Assembly: GCA_035763085.1 (NCBI GenBank)
Contig: DASUBV010000055.1
Location: forward strand, 1-37,589
Reading direction: 5' to 3'
Source: DASUBV01 sp035763085
Lineage (GTDB): Bacteria; Actinomycetota; Actinomycetes; Streptosporangiales; Streptosporangiaceae
Length of the DNA stretch: 37,589 nt
In this document: piece by piece, positions 16,271-24,010 of the stretch
Layout of the letters: each line of letters starts with the position of its first letter
Position numbering within the stretch: position 1 is the stretch's first letter
Translations under genes and position numbers: made by a program
Notes under the pieces: generated by a model
What the model saw: only the letters and a program-made list of their open reading frames with translations
Databases searched by the model: none
Told to the model about the DNA's origin: nothing

Positions 16271-16510
16271 TCAGGTTGTCCGCGTGGTGCCGTGCGCGGC
16301 GAAGGACCGCCGGTCGCCGCCCCAGGCCGCGCGCGGTGCCACTGCCTCCAGCCCGGCCAGGTCAGCCGCGGTCAGGCAGACATCGGCGGCGGCCGCGTTC
16401 TCGGCCAGCCGGCCCGGCCGCCTGGTGCCGGGGATCGGCACCACATCCGCGCTGGCCCGGCTCGTCAGCTCGCGCGGCGCGCAGCCCGGCGCGGATGCGG
16501 ACGCACGAGC
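16271..16510 (-). pseudogene. aldo/keto reductase C-terminal remnant
   Basis: On the minus strand the frame ending at the TGA at 16271-16273 encodes ADVVPIPGTRRPGRLAENAAAADVCLTAADLAGLEAVAPR. This is the C-terminal signature of NADP-dependent aldo/keto reductases (VPIPGT, then the LxEN cofactor helix). Only about 70 residues can be traced; the TIM-barrel core with the Asp/Tyr/Lys/His tetrad is absent, and the upstream side abuts the DUF2203 gene. Even the retained part seems to lack a few residues before DVVPIPGT. It is a degraded remnant. Confidence 0.78.
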
Positions 16511-16885
16511 CTAGCTCGCGGTCGGCGGGATCGGCCGGCGGCCGGCGAACCCGTGCGCGCTCTTGTGGTACCAGCCGAGCTCCCGCTCGCCCTCCAGCCA
16601 GCACAGCAGCACGGGCTCGCCGTCCAGCGTGGCCGGGAAGTCGAGCAGCAGCGGGGCGAAGCCCTTCAGATCCAGGCCCTGCTCGCCGAACCAGCCCAGC
16701 AGCTCGCTGAGCCGGGCCTGAAAGCCCTTGGCCTCCGGCACCCCGCCCAGCTTGGACGGGATGCCCCGGGCCAGGCTCGCCTGCAGGTCAACCCGGTCGG
16801 CGCGGACGGCTATCAGCTCGTCCGCGCGGGCCAGCAGGTCGGGCATCATCGCGCGGGCCCGGGCCAGCGTGAATGCCTGTTCCAT
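16511..16885 (-). CDS. DUF2203 family protein
   Basis: A protein of 124 residues, ATG at 16885 with GGGAGG 8 bases upstream. It begins FTLARARAMMPDLLARADEL and has the family hallmark LDLKGFAPLLLDFPATLDGEPVLLCWLEGE, then YHKSAHGFAGRRPI, which matches DUF2203 (VDFP, LCW, and a W/Y-H-x-x-x-x-GFAGR ending). The function of the family is unknown. It lies 58 bases downstream of the aspartate-semialdehyde dehydrogenase gene on the same strand and may be read from the same transcript. Confidence 0.85.
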   Translation of the reverse strand: MEQAFTLARARAMMPDLLARADELIAVRADRVDLQASLARGIPSKLGGVPEAKGFQARLSELLGWFGEQGLDLKGFAPLLLDFPATLDGEPVLLCWLEGERELGWYHKSAHGFAGRRPIPPTAS

Positions 16886-16943
16886 GACGGAAGCCTCCCG
16901 GGCGACGGCGGCGCCGTCTAATCCGGTGCCTGGTTCGTGCCGG

Positions 16944-18050
16944 TCAGGACGCCGTCGCCCGGGCCGCCCGGTCGGCGAGCTCGGGGACGAGCAGCTCGGC
17001 GATCTGCGCGGCGTTCAGCGCGGCGCCCTTGCGCAGGTTGTCGCCGCACACGAACAGTTCCAGCGCGTGCGGGTCGTCCTGGCTCTGCCGGATCCGCCCG
17101 ACCCAGGTCGGGTCGGTACCGGCGATGTCGGCCGGGGTCGGGAACTCGCCGCGCGCGGGGTCGTCGGTCAGCACCACGCCCGGCGCGTCCTGCAGGACCC
17201 GCTGCGCCTCCTCGCGGCTGACCTCGGACTCGAACACCGCGTGCAGGGCCAGCGAGTGACCGGTAATGACCGGCACCCGGACGCAGGTGGCCGACACCCG
17301 CAGCTGCGGCAGGCCGAGGATCTTGCGGGACTCGTTCCGGAGCTTCAGCTCCTCCGACGACCAGCCCTCGTCCCGCAGCGAGCCGGCCCACGGGACCACG
17401 TTCAGGGCCATCGGGGCCGGGAACGGCCCGAGATCGGACACCGCGCTGCGCACGTCGCCGGCCCGCTGGCCGAGGGCACGGTTGCCCGCGACCTGGCCGA
17501 GCTGGTCATAAAGGGCGTCCATGCCGGCCTTGCCGGAGCCCGACACCGCCTGGTACGAGGCGGCGACGATCTCGCGCAGCCCGAACGCCCGGTGCAGCAC
17601 GTCGATGACCACGATCATCGACAGGGTCGTGCAGTTGGGGACCGAGATGATCCCGCGCGGCCGGGCGGCCGCCGCCGCCGGGTTGACCTCGGGCACCACC
17701 AGCGGCACCTCGGGGTCCATCCGGAAGGCCCCGGACTTGTCGATCACCACCACGCCACGGTCGGCCGCCACCGGCGCCCAGACGGCCGAGACCTCGTCCG
17801 GGACGTCGAACATGGCCAGGTCCACGCCGTCGAAGGCGTCGGCACTCAGCTCCCGGACGACGACCTCCTCGCCGCGGACCGGCAGGCGCCGGCCGGCGGA
17901 CCGGGCCGAGGCGATCAGCCGGACCTCGCCCCACACGTCGTCGCGGGTGGACACGATGTCCCGCATGACGGTGCCGACCGCGCCAGTGGCCCCGACGATC
18001 GCCAGGACCGGGCGGTAAGGCTGCCTGCCAGAACTCATCGGTGCGGTCAC
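16944..18050 (-). CDS. asd: aspartate-semialdehyde dehydrogenase
   Basis: A protein of 368 residues, GTG at 18050 overlapping the aspartate kinase stop by 4 bases (GTGA). It makes L-aspartate 4-semialdehyde from aspartyl phosphate with NADPH, the second step toward lysine/diaminopimelate, threonine and methionine. Visible features: NADP loop VGATGAVGTVM near the N-terminus, active-site Cys140 in SVPNCTT, SYQAVSGSGKAG, and the substrate-binding region with VRVPVITGHS. It is the second gene of the ask-asd operon. Confidence 0.96.
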   Translation of the reverse strand: MTAPMSSGRQPYRPVLAIVGATGAVGTVMRDIVSTRDDVWGEVRLIASARSAGRRLPVRGEEVVVRELSADAFDGVDLAMFDVPDEVSAVWAPVAADRGVVVIDKSGAFRMDPEVPLVVPEVNPAAAAARPRGIISVPNCTTLSMIVVIDVLHRAFGLREIVAASYQAVSGSGKAGMDALYDQLGQVAGNRALGQRAGDVRSAVSDLGPFPAPMALNVVPWAGSLRDEGWSSEELKLRNESRKILGLPQLRVSATCVRVPVITGHSLALHAVFESEVSREEAQRVLQDAPGVVLTDDPARGEFPTPADIAGTDPTWVGRIRQSQDDPHALELFVCGDNLRKGAALNAAQIAELLVPELADRAARATAS

Positions 18051-18568
18051 CGGCCGGTCCCCCCGTAGACGACAGCCGGCTCGTCGCTGCTGTCCAGGTC
18101 GAACGCCGAGTGGGTGGCCTGGACGGCGAGGTTGACATCCTTCTCGTCCACCACCACCGAGATCCGGATCTCCGAGGTGGAGATCATCTCGATGTTGACG
18201 CCCGCCTCGGCCAGCGCGCCGAAGAAGGTGGCGCTCACCCCCGGGTGCGAGCGCATGCCCGCGCCGACCAGCGAGATCTTGCCGATCTGGTCGTCGTACA
18301 GCAGCGTGGTGAAGCCGACCTCGTCCTGCAGGGCGCGCAGCGTGGTCATGGCCGTCTGGCCATCCTCGCGCGGCAGCGTGAACGAGATGTCGGTGCGGCC
18401 GGTCGCGGCAGCCGAGACGTTCTGCACGATCATGTCGATGTTGATCGAGGCGCCGGCGACGGCGCGGAAGATCCGGGCCGCCTCGCCGACCTTGTCCGGC
18501 ACGCCGACCACGGTGACCTTAGCCTCGCTGCGGTCATGCGCGACGCCGGAGATGATCGCCTGCTCCAT
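18047..18568 (-). CDS. aspartate kinase beta subunit, in-frame internal start
   Basis: An ATG at 18568 (MEQAIISGVAHDRSEAKV) lies at the exact place where the beta subunit of the Corynebacterium and Mycobacterium aspartate kinases starts. AGAGGA is 7 bases upstream. The product, 173 residues, is only the two ACT regulatory domains and would form the alpha2-beta2 enzyme. Internal initiation is established in related species; here it is inferred from position and the ribosome binding site. Confidence 0.7.
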   Translation of the reverse strand: MEQAIISGVAHDRSEAKVTVVGVPDKVGEAARIFRAVAGASINIDMIVQNVSAAATGRTDISFTLPREDGQTAMTTLRALQDEVGFTTLLYDDQIGKISLVGAGMRSHPGVSATFFGALAEAGVNIEMISTSEIRISVVVDEKDVNLAVQATHSAFDLDSSDEPAVVYGGTGR

Positions 18569-19342
18569 GTCGCTGTCCTCTGCTGTCTCCTGGCCCGGGT
18601 CGGGCGCCATCGCAGCCCGCACCCAGGTGCCCTCCTGATTGCTGAATGACGATCGGACGTGAATGGGGATGCCGTACCGCCGGGCGTACTCCACGCACCG
18701 CAGCATCAGCACCTTGGAACCGCATGCGGCCATCTCCAGCATCTCCTCGTAGGAGACGCCGGGGATCCGGCGCGCGGCGGGCACGATCCGCGGGTCTGCG
18801 GTGAACACTCCGTCGACGTCGGTGTAAATCTCGCAGACATCCGCGCCCAGCGCGGCGGCCAGCGCCACGGCTGTGGTGTCGGACGCGCCGCGCCCCATCG
18901 TGGTGATGTCCTTGGTGGTCTGGGAGACCCCCTGGAAGCCCGCGACGATGGGGATGGCCCCGTCCTCCAGCGCCGACCGGATACGGCCGGGTGTCACGTC
19001 GATGATGCGGGCCTTGCCGTGCGTGGCGTCGGTGATGATGCCGGCCTGCGACCCGGTGAACGAGCGGCCCTCCAGGCCCAGGTTGGCGATGGCCATGGCC
19101 AGCAGCGCCATGGAGATGCGCTCGCCGGCGGTCAGCAGCATGTCCAGCTCACGGCCGGGCGGCAGCGGGCTGACCTGGTTGGCCAGGTCCCGGAGGTCAT
19201 CAGTGGTGTCGCCCATGGCCGAGACCACGACGACCACGGAGTGCCCGGCCTTGCGCGTGGCCACGATCCGCTGGGCTACGCGCTTGATCCCGTCCGCGTC
19301 CGCGACCGAGGATCCGCCGTACTTCTGGACAACGAGGGCCAC
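18047..19342 (-). CDS. ask: aspartate kinase, alpha subunit (full length)
   Basis: A protein of 431 residues, GTG at 19342. It phosphorylates L-aspartate, the committed step of the aspartate family pathway. The kinase domain opens with VQKYGGSSVAD and shows TTVALAAALGADVCEIYTDVDGVFTADPR and the substrate segment around SYEEMLEMA. Two ACT domains follow (from about 265), with VTVVGVPDKVGEAARIF and ISLVGAGMRSHPGV, which should bind lysine and threonine for concerted feedback inhibition. It is translationally coupled to asd. An internal start makes a separate beta subunit probable. Confidence 0.96.
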   Translation of the reverse strand: MALVVQKYGGSSVADADGIKRVAQRIVATRKAGHSVVVVVSAMGDTTDDLRDLANQVSPLPPGRELDMLLTAGERISMALLAMAIANLGLEGRSFTGSQAGIITDATHGKARIIDVTPGRIRSALEDGAIPIVAGFQGVSQTTKDITTMGRGASDTTAVALAAALGADVCEIYTDVDGVFTADPRIVPAARRIPGVSYEEMLEMAACGSKVLMLRCVEYARRYGIPIHVRSSFSNQEGTWVRAAMAPDPGQETAEDSDMEQAIISGVAHDRSEAKVTVVGVPDKVGEAARIFRAVAGASINIDMIVQNVSAAATGRTDISFTLPREDGQTAMTTLRALQDEVGFTTLLYDDQIGKISLVGAGMRSHPGVSATFFGALAEAGVNIEMISTSEIRISVVVDEKDVNLAVQATHSAFDLDSSDEPAVVYGGTGR

Positions 19343-19408
19343 GGGCTGGCCTGCACCTCCCGGTCTTGGCTGGCGGGCAGCCCCGAGTCTATCGGGGCGT
19401 CAGCGCGC

Positions 19409-20014
19409 CTAGCTGGCCGCCTGCTCGCCGCCGCTGCCCTCCAGCACCGACCCGTCCGTGGCCGGGTCCGCGCCGGGGACATCCAGCCGGGAGTGCGCGA
19501 CCACCGAGTGGAGCGCCCGCAGCGCGGCGCCGCCGTGCGTGCCCCAGTGGTTGACGTAGGAGAACTGCCACCACCACAGTGCCTCGGCCGCGCGGCCCGC
19601 CTCGTAGTGCTTGAGCCCGTGAATCAGGTCCGCGGCGACCCCGGCGATGTCATCGGACAGCCGGAACCGGACCGCGCGGGTGTCGGCGGAGTACGGGTCG
19701 AAGATCTCGGCGTAGTCATCGCTGGGCAGCCGCGCGGCCAGTCCGGTGCGCAGCACGTCGAGGTCCGGGTCCGCGCTGACGTCCGGCTCCCGGTTGCCCT
19801 CGGCGATCACGTCCTCGCTGGCGCCCAGCTGCGCCCCGGCGAGCATGATCTGGGCGACCTCCAGCAGCAGCAGCGGCACGGTCTGACTGCCGCCCTCGCC
19901 CCGGGCCAGCGCCGCCACGCCGTCCAGGAAATCGCGGGCATGCTGGGCAATCCGGTCAGCCTGGGGCCGCCAGTCCTCGGCGGACTGGGTATTCGCCCCG
20001 GCCGCACTCACCAT
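19409..20014 (-). CDS. DUF5063 family protein
   Basis: A protein of 201 residues. The N-terminal helical part (IAQHARDFLDGVAAL, then LLLEVAQIMLAGAQLG) and the C-terminal EAGRAAEALWWWQFSYVNHWGTHGGAALRALHSVV match the DUF5063 proteins that sit between recR and aspartate kinase in many actinomycetes. Function is unknown; no catalytic motif, signal peptide or membrane helix is evident. It lies 51 bases past the recR stop on the same strand and 66 bases before the kinase start, probably in one transcription unit. Confidence 0.82.
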   Translation of the reverse strand: MVSAAGANTQSAEDWRPQADRIAQHARDFLDGVAALARGEGGSQTVPLLLLEVAQIMLAGAQLGASEDVIAEGNREPDVSADPDLDVLRTGLAARLPSDDYAEIFDPYSADTRAVRFRLSDDIAGVAADLIHGLKHYEAGRAAEALWWWQFSYVNHWGTHGGAALRALHSVVAHSRLDVPGADPATDGSVLEGSGGEQAAS

Positions 20015-20065
20015 GTCCGCCGCGGCGCCGCCCGCCTGCCCCTGACCGTCTGGCCACCCCGTGTG

Positions 20066-20665
20066 CTAGGCATCCAGCAGCCTCCGTCCCTCAAAGGCAC
20101 GCCCGAGAGTCACCTCGTCGGCGTACTCAAGCTCACCGCCAACCGGCAGTCCGCTGGCCGGCCTGGTCACGCGCAGCCCCATGGGCTTGACCATCCGCGC
20201 CAGGTAGGCCGCGGTCGCCTCGCCTTCCAGATTGGGGTCGGTCGCGAGGATCAGCTCGGTGACGCTCCCGTCGGCGAGCCTGGTCATCAGTTCCTTGATG
20301 CGCAGGTCATCCGGGCCGACTCCGTCGATCGGGCTGATCGCGCCACCGAGCACATGGTAGCGACCCCGGAACTCGCGGATCTTCTCAATCGCCGCGACGT
20401 CCTTCGGCTCCTCGACCACGCAGATCACCGACGGGTCGCGCCGCTGATCCCGGCAGATCCGGCATTCGTCTTCCTGCGCCACATTGCCGCAGACGCGGCA
20501 GAACTTCACCTTCTCGATCACTTCGAGCAGCACCGAGGAGAGCCGGCGCACGTCGGCCGGATCGGCGGCAAGCAGGTAGAAGGCGATCCGCTGGGCGCCC
20601 TTGGGACCCACGCCCGGCAGCAGGCCCAGCTCGTCGATCAGGTCCTGGACGATGCCCTCGTACAC
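20066..20665 (-). CDS. recR: recombination mediator RecR
   Basis: A protein of 199 residues, the family length, with a GTG start at 20665. It acts with RecF and RecO to load RecA onto single-stranded DNA at gaps. Domains in order: helix-hairpin-helix (LGLLPGVGPKGAQRIAFYLL), zinc-binding Cys56, Cys59, Cys68 and Cys71, and a TOPRIM domain (VICVVEEPKDVAAIE, then ILATDPNLEGEATAAYLA), closing with the family C-terminus GLPVGGELEYADEVTLGRA. It lies 11 bases after the ybaB-like gene. Confidence 0.97.
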   Translation of the reverse strand: MYEGIVQDLIDELGLLPGVGPKGAQRIAFYLLAADPADVRRLSSVLLEVIEKVKFCRVCGNVAQEDECRICRDQRRDPSVICVVEEPKDVAAIEKIREFRGRYHVLGGAISPIDGVGPDDLRIKELMTRLADGSVTELILATDPNLEGEATAAYLARMVKPMGLRVTRPASGLPVGGELEYADEVTLGRAFEGRRLLDA

Positions 20666-20676
20666 GGCGGGCTGCT

Positions 20677-21135
20677 CTACCGCTCGCCGGGCGCGGCGCC
20701 GCCCGGCGAGCCATCGTCGTCGGCCTGACCCGGCAGCGCCTGACCGGGAACGGCCTGACCGGGAATGGTGCCGGGACCGGGCATGCCGGGCATGCCAGGC
20801 AGGCCGGGTCCGCCGCCGAGGCCTGTCGCCAGCGGCGCCATGGCCTCCTCCTGCAGCTCGCTCGCGCCCCGCGAGGCGTCGCGGATCGCGGCCAGCACCA
20901 GGTCAGCCAGCGTCTGGGCGGTCTCGGCCGGATCTGCCGCGTCGATGGCCTCCGGGGCGATGACCAGGTCCAGCAGCTCGCCCTGACCGCTGACCACGGC
21001 CTTGACCAGGCCGCCGCCCGCCGTGCCCTCGATCGCTGCCTCGGCCAGTTCCTGCTGCGCGTTCATGAGCTGGCTCTGCATCTGCGCCGCTGCCTCCAGC
21101 AGCTGCTGCATGTCCAGCTGACCGCCAGGCTCCAC
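20677..21135 (-). CDS. YbaB/EbfC family nucleoid-associated protein
   Basis: A protein of 152 residues, GTG at 21135 (MEPGGQLDMQQLLEAAAQMQSQL). The YbaB core (about 1-105) has the MQQL helix, then EGTAGGGLVKAVVSGQGELLDLVIAPEAI and a long C-terminal helix. A Gly/Pro/Met-rich tail of about 45 residues (GLPGMPGMPGPG and PGQAVPGQALPGQ repeats) is added; the usual family length is about 105. YbaB-type dimers bind and bend DNA and are conserved between dnaX and recR. The low-complexity tail is probably disordered. Confidence 0.92.
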   Translation of the reverse strand: MEPGGQLDMQQLLEAAAQMQSQLMNAQQELAEAAIEGTAGGGLVKAVVSGQGELLDLVIAPEAIDAADPAETAQTLADLVLAAIRDASRGASELQEEAMAPLATGLGGGPGLPGMPGMPGPGTIPGQAVPGQALPGQADDDGSPGGAAPGER

Positions 21136-21361
21136 GATGCCCCCAAAACCGTCTGGCGCACCCTCGGTGGCGGGTGACCGCTGAGTTACGGACCGCGCCG
21201 CGCTGGGCCCTGGCGGCTGCGAATCCCTGTCATGCCGAGCCTACGGCCTGAGTGCCCCGGGCGGGACCGGCGGTCAGGACGTGGCGGGCAATGCGCAGCC
21301 CGTTTCGACTATCCCCGGGGACGGCACCGTGGCCGCCGGGCCGATGCCGGCCGGAAGCGGG

Positions 21362-23536
21362 TCAAACGTCGCCGATGTCCTCGATGATCCGGCCACCGAG
21401 CTCCCGCTCGATGAGGTCCACTCCGGCCAGCTTGCCCGCCGGCGGCGGCTGGCCGGGGCGCCCGGGCCGCGCGCCGGCCGGGGGCGGAGCAGCCGACGCG
21501 GGAACGGCGTCCGCCGGGCCATCGTCGGGGTCCCAGCCCTCGCTCGGGTCATCCCAGGCGGGCGGCGGGTCGTCGGCCCAGTCGGGACGGCTGTCGGCGC
21601 TGGCCTGCGGGCCATCGGTGACGCTGGCCACGGCCGCGCCGCCCGGCCCGCCCTTCCCGGCGGGGCCGCGCGGGGGCGTGCTGCCGCCGCCGCCCGTGCC
21701 GCCGCTGCCTGGGCCGCCGCCAGAGCCGGGGCCGCCGCCGGAGCCACCGCGCGGGCCTGCTGGTCCCGAGCCAGGATTCCTGGCCGCTGCCCGGATCTGC
21801 GGGGAGATCCCGAACATGGCCTGCAGCACCTGGCCGAGCAGCTTGTCGTGGCCGCTGCTGGCAAAGCCCTTGGCCTCGCCCTCGCGGGCGAACTCGATGG
21901 TCAGCACGCCGTCGTCCAGGGCGGCGACGGTGGCGTTAGTGAGCAGGATCCACGCCACCTTGCGGTCGCGCCTGACCGCCTCCAGGACCTCGGGCCACCG
22001 GGCCCGGAGCAGGTCGGCGTCGACCGGCCCGGACGGCGCGGCTGGTGCGGCTGGCGTGGCCTGCTCCCGGTCCCGTGCGGGTGCGGGCGCGGGGCGCGCG
22101 GGCTGAGCCGGGGCGGCGGCGGCTTCCTCGCCCCTGCCCGCCGGGCCGCCGGAGGGCGGCGGCGCGGGACGATCGGCGGCGCCGGCGCGTGGCCGCGACG
22201 GCGCGGCCGCCGGGGCGGGGCGGGGCGGGGCCGCGGTCCCGGCGGCCGGAGCGCCCCCGGCCGCAAGGGCTTCCAGCCGCCGCTCCAGCCGCTCCAGCCG
22301 GTCGCGCAGGTCGGACTCGCCCGCGCGGGCCGCTCCGCCGCCTGGTGCGGCGGCCGCTCCCGCTGCCGCGGCGGGCAGCATGACCTGGGCGCACATCAGC
22401 TCCAGCAGGAGCCGCGGCGAGGTCGCGCCGCGCATCTCGATCAGGCCGGCGTTGACGATCTCCGCCGCCCTGGTCAGCAGCGCCTGGCCGAAGCCGTCGG
22501 CCTGCGCCTGCATCTCCTCGGCCCGGTCGGCGGGCACGTCCAGCAGGCCGGTGCTGATCGCGTCCGGCACCGCGGCCAGCACGATGAGGTCCCGCAGCCG
22601 GTCCAGCAGGTCGGCGGCGAACCGCCGCGGGTCGTGACCGCCCTCGACGACCCGGTCGATCGCGCGGAACACGGCCCCGCCGTCCTGCGCGGAGAAGGCC
22701 TGGACCACCTCGTCCAGCAGGCGGTCATCGGTGTAGCCGAGCAGCGCCACGGCCCGTGCGTAGGACAGCCCGGACTCATCCGACCCGGCGATCAGCTGGT
22801 CCAGCACGGACAGCGAGTCCCGGACCGAGCCCGCGCCGGCCCGGATGACGACCGGCAGCACGGCCGGCTCATAGGTGATGTGCTCGCTGGCCAGGATCTG
22901 CTCCAGCAGGTCGCGGAGCACGGCGGGCGGCACGAGCCGGAACGGGTAGTGGTGGGTCCGCGACCGGATGGTCGGGATCACCTTCTCCGGCTCGGTCGTG
23001 GCGAACACGAACTTCAGGTGCGGCGGCGGCTCCTCGACCAGCTTGAGCAGGGCATTGAAGCCCTCCCTGGTCACCATGTGAGCCTCGTCGATGATGTAGA
23101 TCTTGAACCGCCCGGAGACCGGGGCGTAGAAGGCCCGCTCCCGCAGGTCCCGCGCGTCGTCGACGCCACCGTGCGAGGCCGCGTCGATCTCGATCACGTC
23201 GATGCTGCCCGGCCCGGAGGGCGCCAGCGCCACGCAGGAGGCACAAACCCCGCACGGGTCAGGGGTGGGGCCTTTCTCGCAGTTAAGCGAGCGGGCCAGG
23301 ATCCGGGCACTGGAGGTCTTGCCGCACCCGCGCGGGCCGCTGAACAGGTAGGCATGGTTCACCCGGCCGCTGCGCAGCGCCTGGCGGAGCGGCTCGGTGA
23401 CGTGATCCTGGCCCTTGACCTCGGCAAAACTGGCCGGGCGGTACCTGCGGTACAGCGCCAGCGGCGCGGCTGCCGCCGCCGCCGACTCGGCCGCGGGCTC
23501 GGGACCCTGACCGGGACTGGGGGCGTCGCCTGTCAT
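21362..23536 (-). CDS. dnaX: DNA polymerase III subunit gamma/tau
   Basis: A protein of 724 residues, ATG at 23536 (MTGDAPSPGQG). A longer frame runs upstream to 23719, but that stretch is the SRP RNA gene. The AAA+ clamp-loader core has Walker A GPRGCGKTS (67-75), zinc-binding Cys86, Cys95, Cys98 and Cys101, Walker B IYIIDEAHMV, and the sensor region FVFATTEPEKV. The middle (about 420-530) and a later stretch (about 625-660) are Ala/Pro/Gly-rich linkers; between them a tau-like domain begins DADLLRARWPEVLEAVRRD. It assembles the clamp loader at the replication fork. No slippery sequence for a programmed frameshift could be picked out. Confidence 0.96.
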   Translation of the reverse strand: MTGDAPSPGQGPEPAAESAAAAAAPLALYRRYRPASFAEVKGQDHVTEPLRQALRSGRVNHAYLFSGPRGCGKTSSARILARSLNCEKGPTPDPCGVCASCVALAPSGPGSIDVIEIDAASHGGVDDARDLRERAFYAPVSGRFKIYIIDEAHMVTREGFNALLKLVEEPPPHLKFVFATTEPEKVIPTIRSRTHHYPFRLVPPAVLRDLLEQILASEHITYEPAVLPVVIRAGAGSVRDSLSVLDQLIAGSDESGLSYARAVALLGYTDDRLLDEVVQAFSAQDGGAVFRAIDRVVEGGHDPRRFAADLLDRLRDLIVLAAVPDAISTGLLDVPADRAEEMQAQADGFGQALLTRAAEIVNAGLIEMRGATSPRLLLELMCAQVMLPAAAAGAAAAPGGGAARAGESDLRDRLERLERRLEALAAGGAPAAGTAAPPRPAPAAAPSRPRAGAADRPAPPPSGGPAGRGEEAAAAPAQPARPAPAPARDREQATPAAPAAPSGPVDADLLRARWPEVLEAVRRDRKVAWILLTNATVAALDDGVLTIEFAREGEAKGFASSGHDKLLGQVLQAMFGISPQIRAAARNPGSGPAGPRGGSGGGPGSGGGPGSGGTGGGGSTPPRGPAGKGGPGGAAVASVTDGPQASADSRPDWADDPPPAWDDPSEGWDPDDGPADAVPASAAPPPAGARPGRPGQPPPAGKLAGVDLIERELGGRIIEDIGDV

Positions 23537-23563
23537 GACCTCATCCTCGCCGGGAGGGGAAAG

Positions 23564-23650
23564 GACCCCCCGCACACCCGTCAGAGCCCGCGTACCCTTG
23601 CTGCCTTCCGGCCCTGGGGGGGTTGGCGGGATAAACGTCGTGCGAGGGGT
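23564..23650 (-). ncRNA. ffs: signal recognition particle RNA (4.5S-type)
   Basis: On the minus strand the region reads ACCCCTCGCACG at the 5' end and GTGTGCGGGGGGT at the 3' end, which pair as the closing stem. The diagnostic apical motif GGCCGGAAGGCAGCAAGG lies at about 23596-23613; this is the Ffh-binding domain with the GGAA tetraloop. Length (about 87-95 nt) and place, just upstream of dnaX, match other actinomycetes. It pairs with Ffh to target membrane proteins. A TAGACT hexamer (23659-23664, minus strand) sits about 9 bases before the 5' end as a likely -10 box. Exact ends are approximate. Confidence 0.93.
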
Positions 23651-23736
23651 CTGTGGCCAGTCTAGCCAGGCGGAGGACCGGCCGGTGCCAGCTATCGGTG
23701 TCCCGGCCGGCTCGGGCACCGGAGCCAGCCGGATAG

Positions 23737-23767
23737 TTGCCAGGACACGCCCGCGAGCCAGTAGGCT
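23737..23767 (+). promoter_or_regulatory. likely promoter of tRNA-Ser(GGA)
   Basis: TTGCCA at 23737-23742 and TAGGCT at 23762-23767, spaced by 19 bases (slightly long), with the tRNA beginning 7 bases later. It lies in the divergent space between SRP RNA and the tRNA. Confidence 0.5.
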
Positions 23768-23774
23768 TGCCGGC

Positions 23775-23862
23775 GGAGGATTCGCCTAGTGGCCTAGGGC
23801 GCACGCTTGGAAAGCGTGTTGGGGGCAACCCCTCGCGAGTTCGAATCTCGCATCCTCCGCCA
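23775..23862 (+). tRNA. tRNA-Ser, anticodon GGA, CCA encoded
   Basis: Acceptor stem GGAGGAT (23775-23781) pairs with ATCCTCC (23852-23858); the discriminator is G and CCA follows at 23860-23862. The anticodon stem CACGC/GCGTG encloses TTGGAAA, giving GGA at 23809-23811. A long variable arm (GGGGGCAACCCC) and the T-arm GCGAG-TTCGAAT-CTCGC confirm a class II serine tRNA. It reads UCC and UCU codons. Confidence 0.97.
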
Positions 23863-23972
23863 CGTTGACCAGCAGCCGCTGACTCCGTGCCTGCTCGCCG
23901 AGGCAACCCAGCCATCGCTGCCGTCCGCACGGCAACCAGATCACCTCGCCGCCTGGCCGGAACCCTCTACTA

Positions 23973-24003
23973 GTTGGGATTTTCCCAACGGCCTGGGTAG
24001 AGT
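23973..24003 (+). promoter_or_regulatory. promoter with embedded perfect operator before the ImmA/IrrE gene
   Basis: GTTGGGA-TTT-TCCCAAC (23973-23989) is a perfect inverted repeat. Its left arm holds a TTGGGA -35-like hexamer (23974-23979), and TAGAGT (23998-24003) follows 18 bases later as a -10. The ATG at 24011 is 7 bases after it, so the mRNA should be leaderless. A repressor bound at the palindrome would occlude the -35 box; the HTH of the downstream protein is the obvious candidate. Confidence 0.72.
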
Positions 24004-24010
24004 CGAATGC

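Noticed and set aside
16728..18068. 446-codon open frame on the plus strand
   Set aside because: Antisense to aspartate-semialdehyde dehydrogenase and the DUF2203 gene.
18659..20728. 689-codon open frame on the plus strand
   Set aside because: It is antisense to aspartate kinase, the DUF5063 gene and recR, all well supported; GC-rich DNA keeps opposite frames open.
21362..23536. programmed frameshift in dnaX producing gamma
   Set aside because: I found no A/T-rich slippery heptamer followed by a pairing stem; the linker is simply GC-rich.
21281..23665. 794-codon open frame on the plus strand
   Set aside because: Antisense to dnaX, with a His/Gly/Arg-rich translation typical of a shadow frame.
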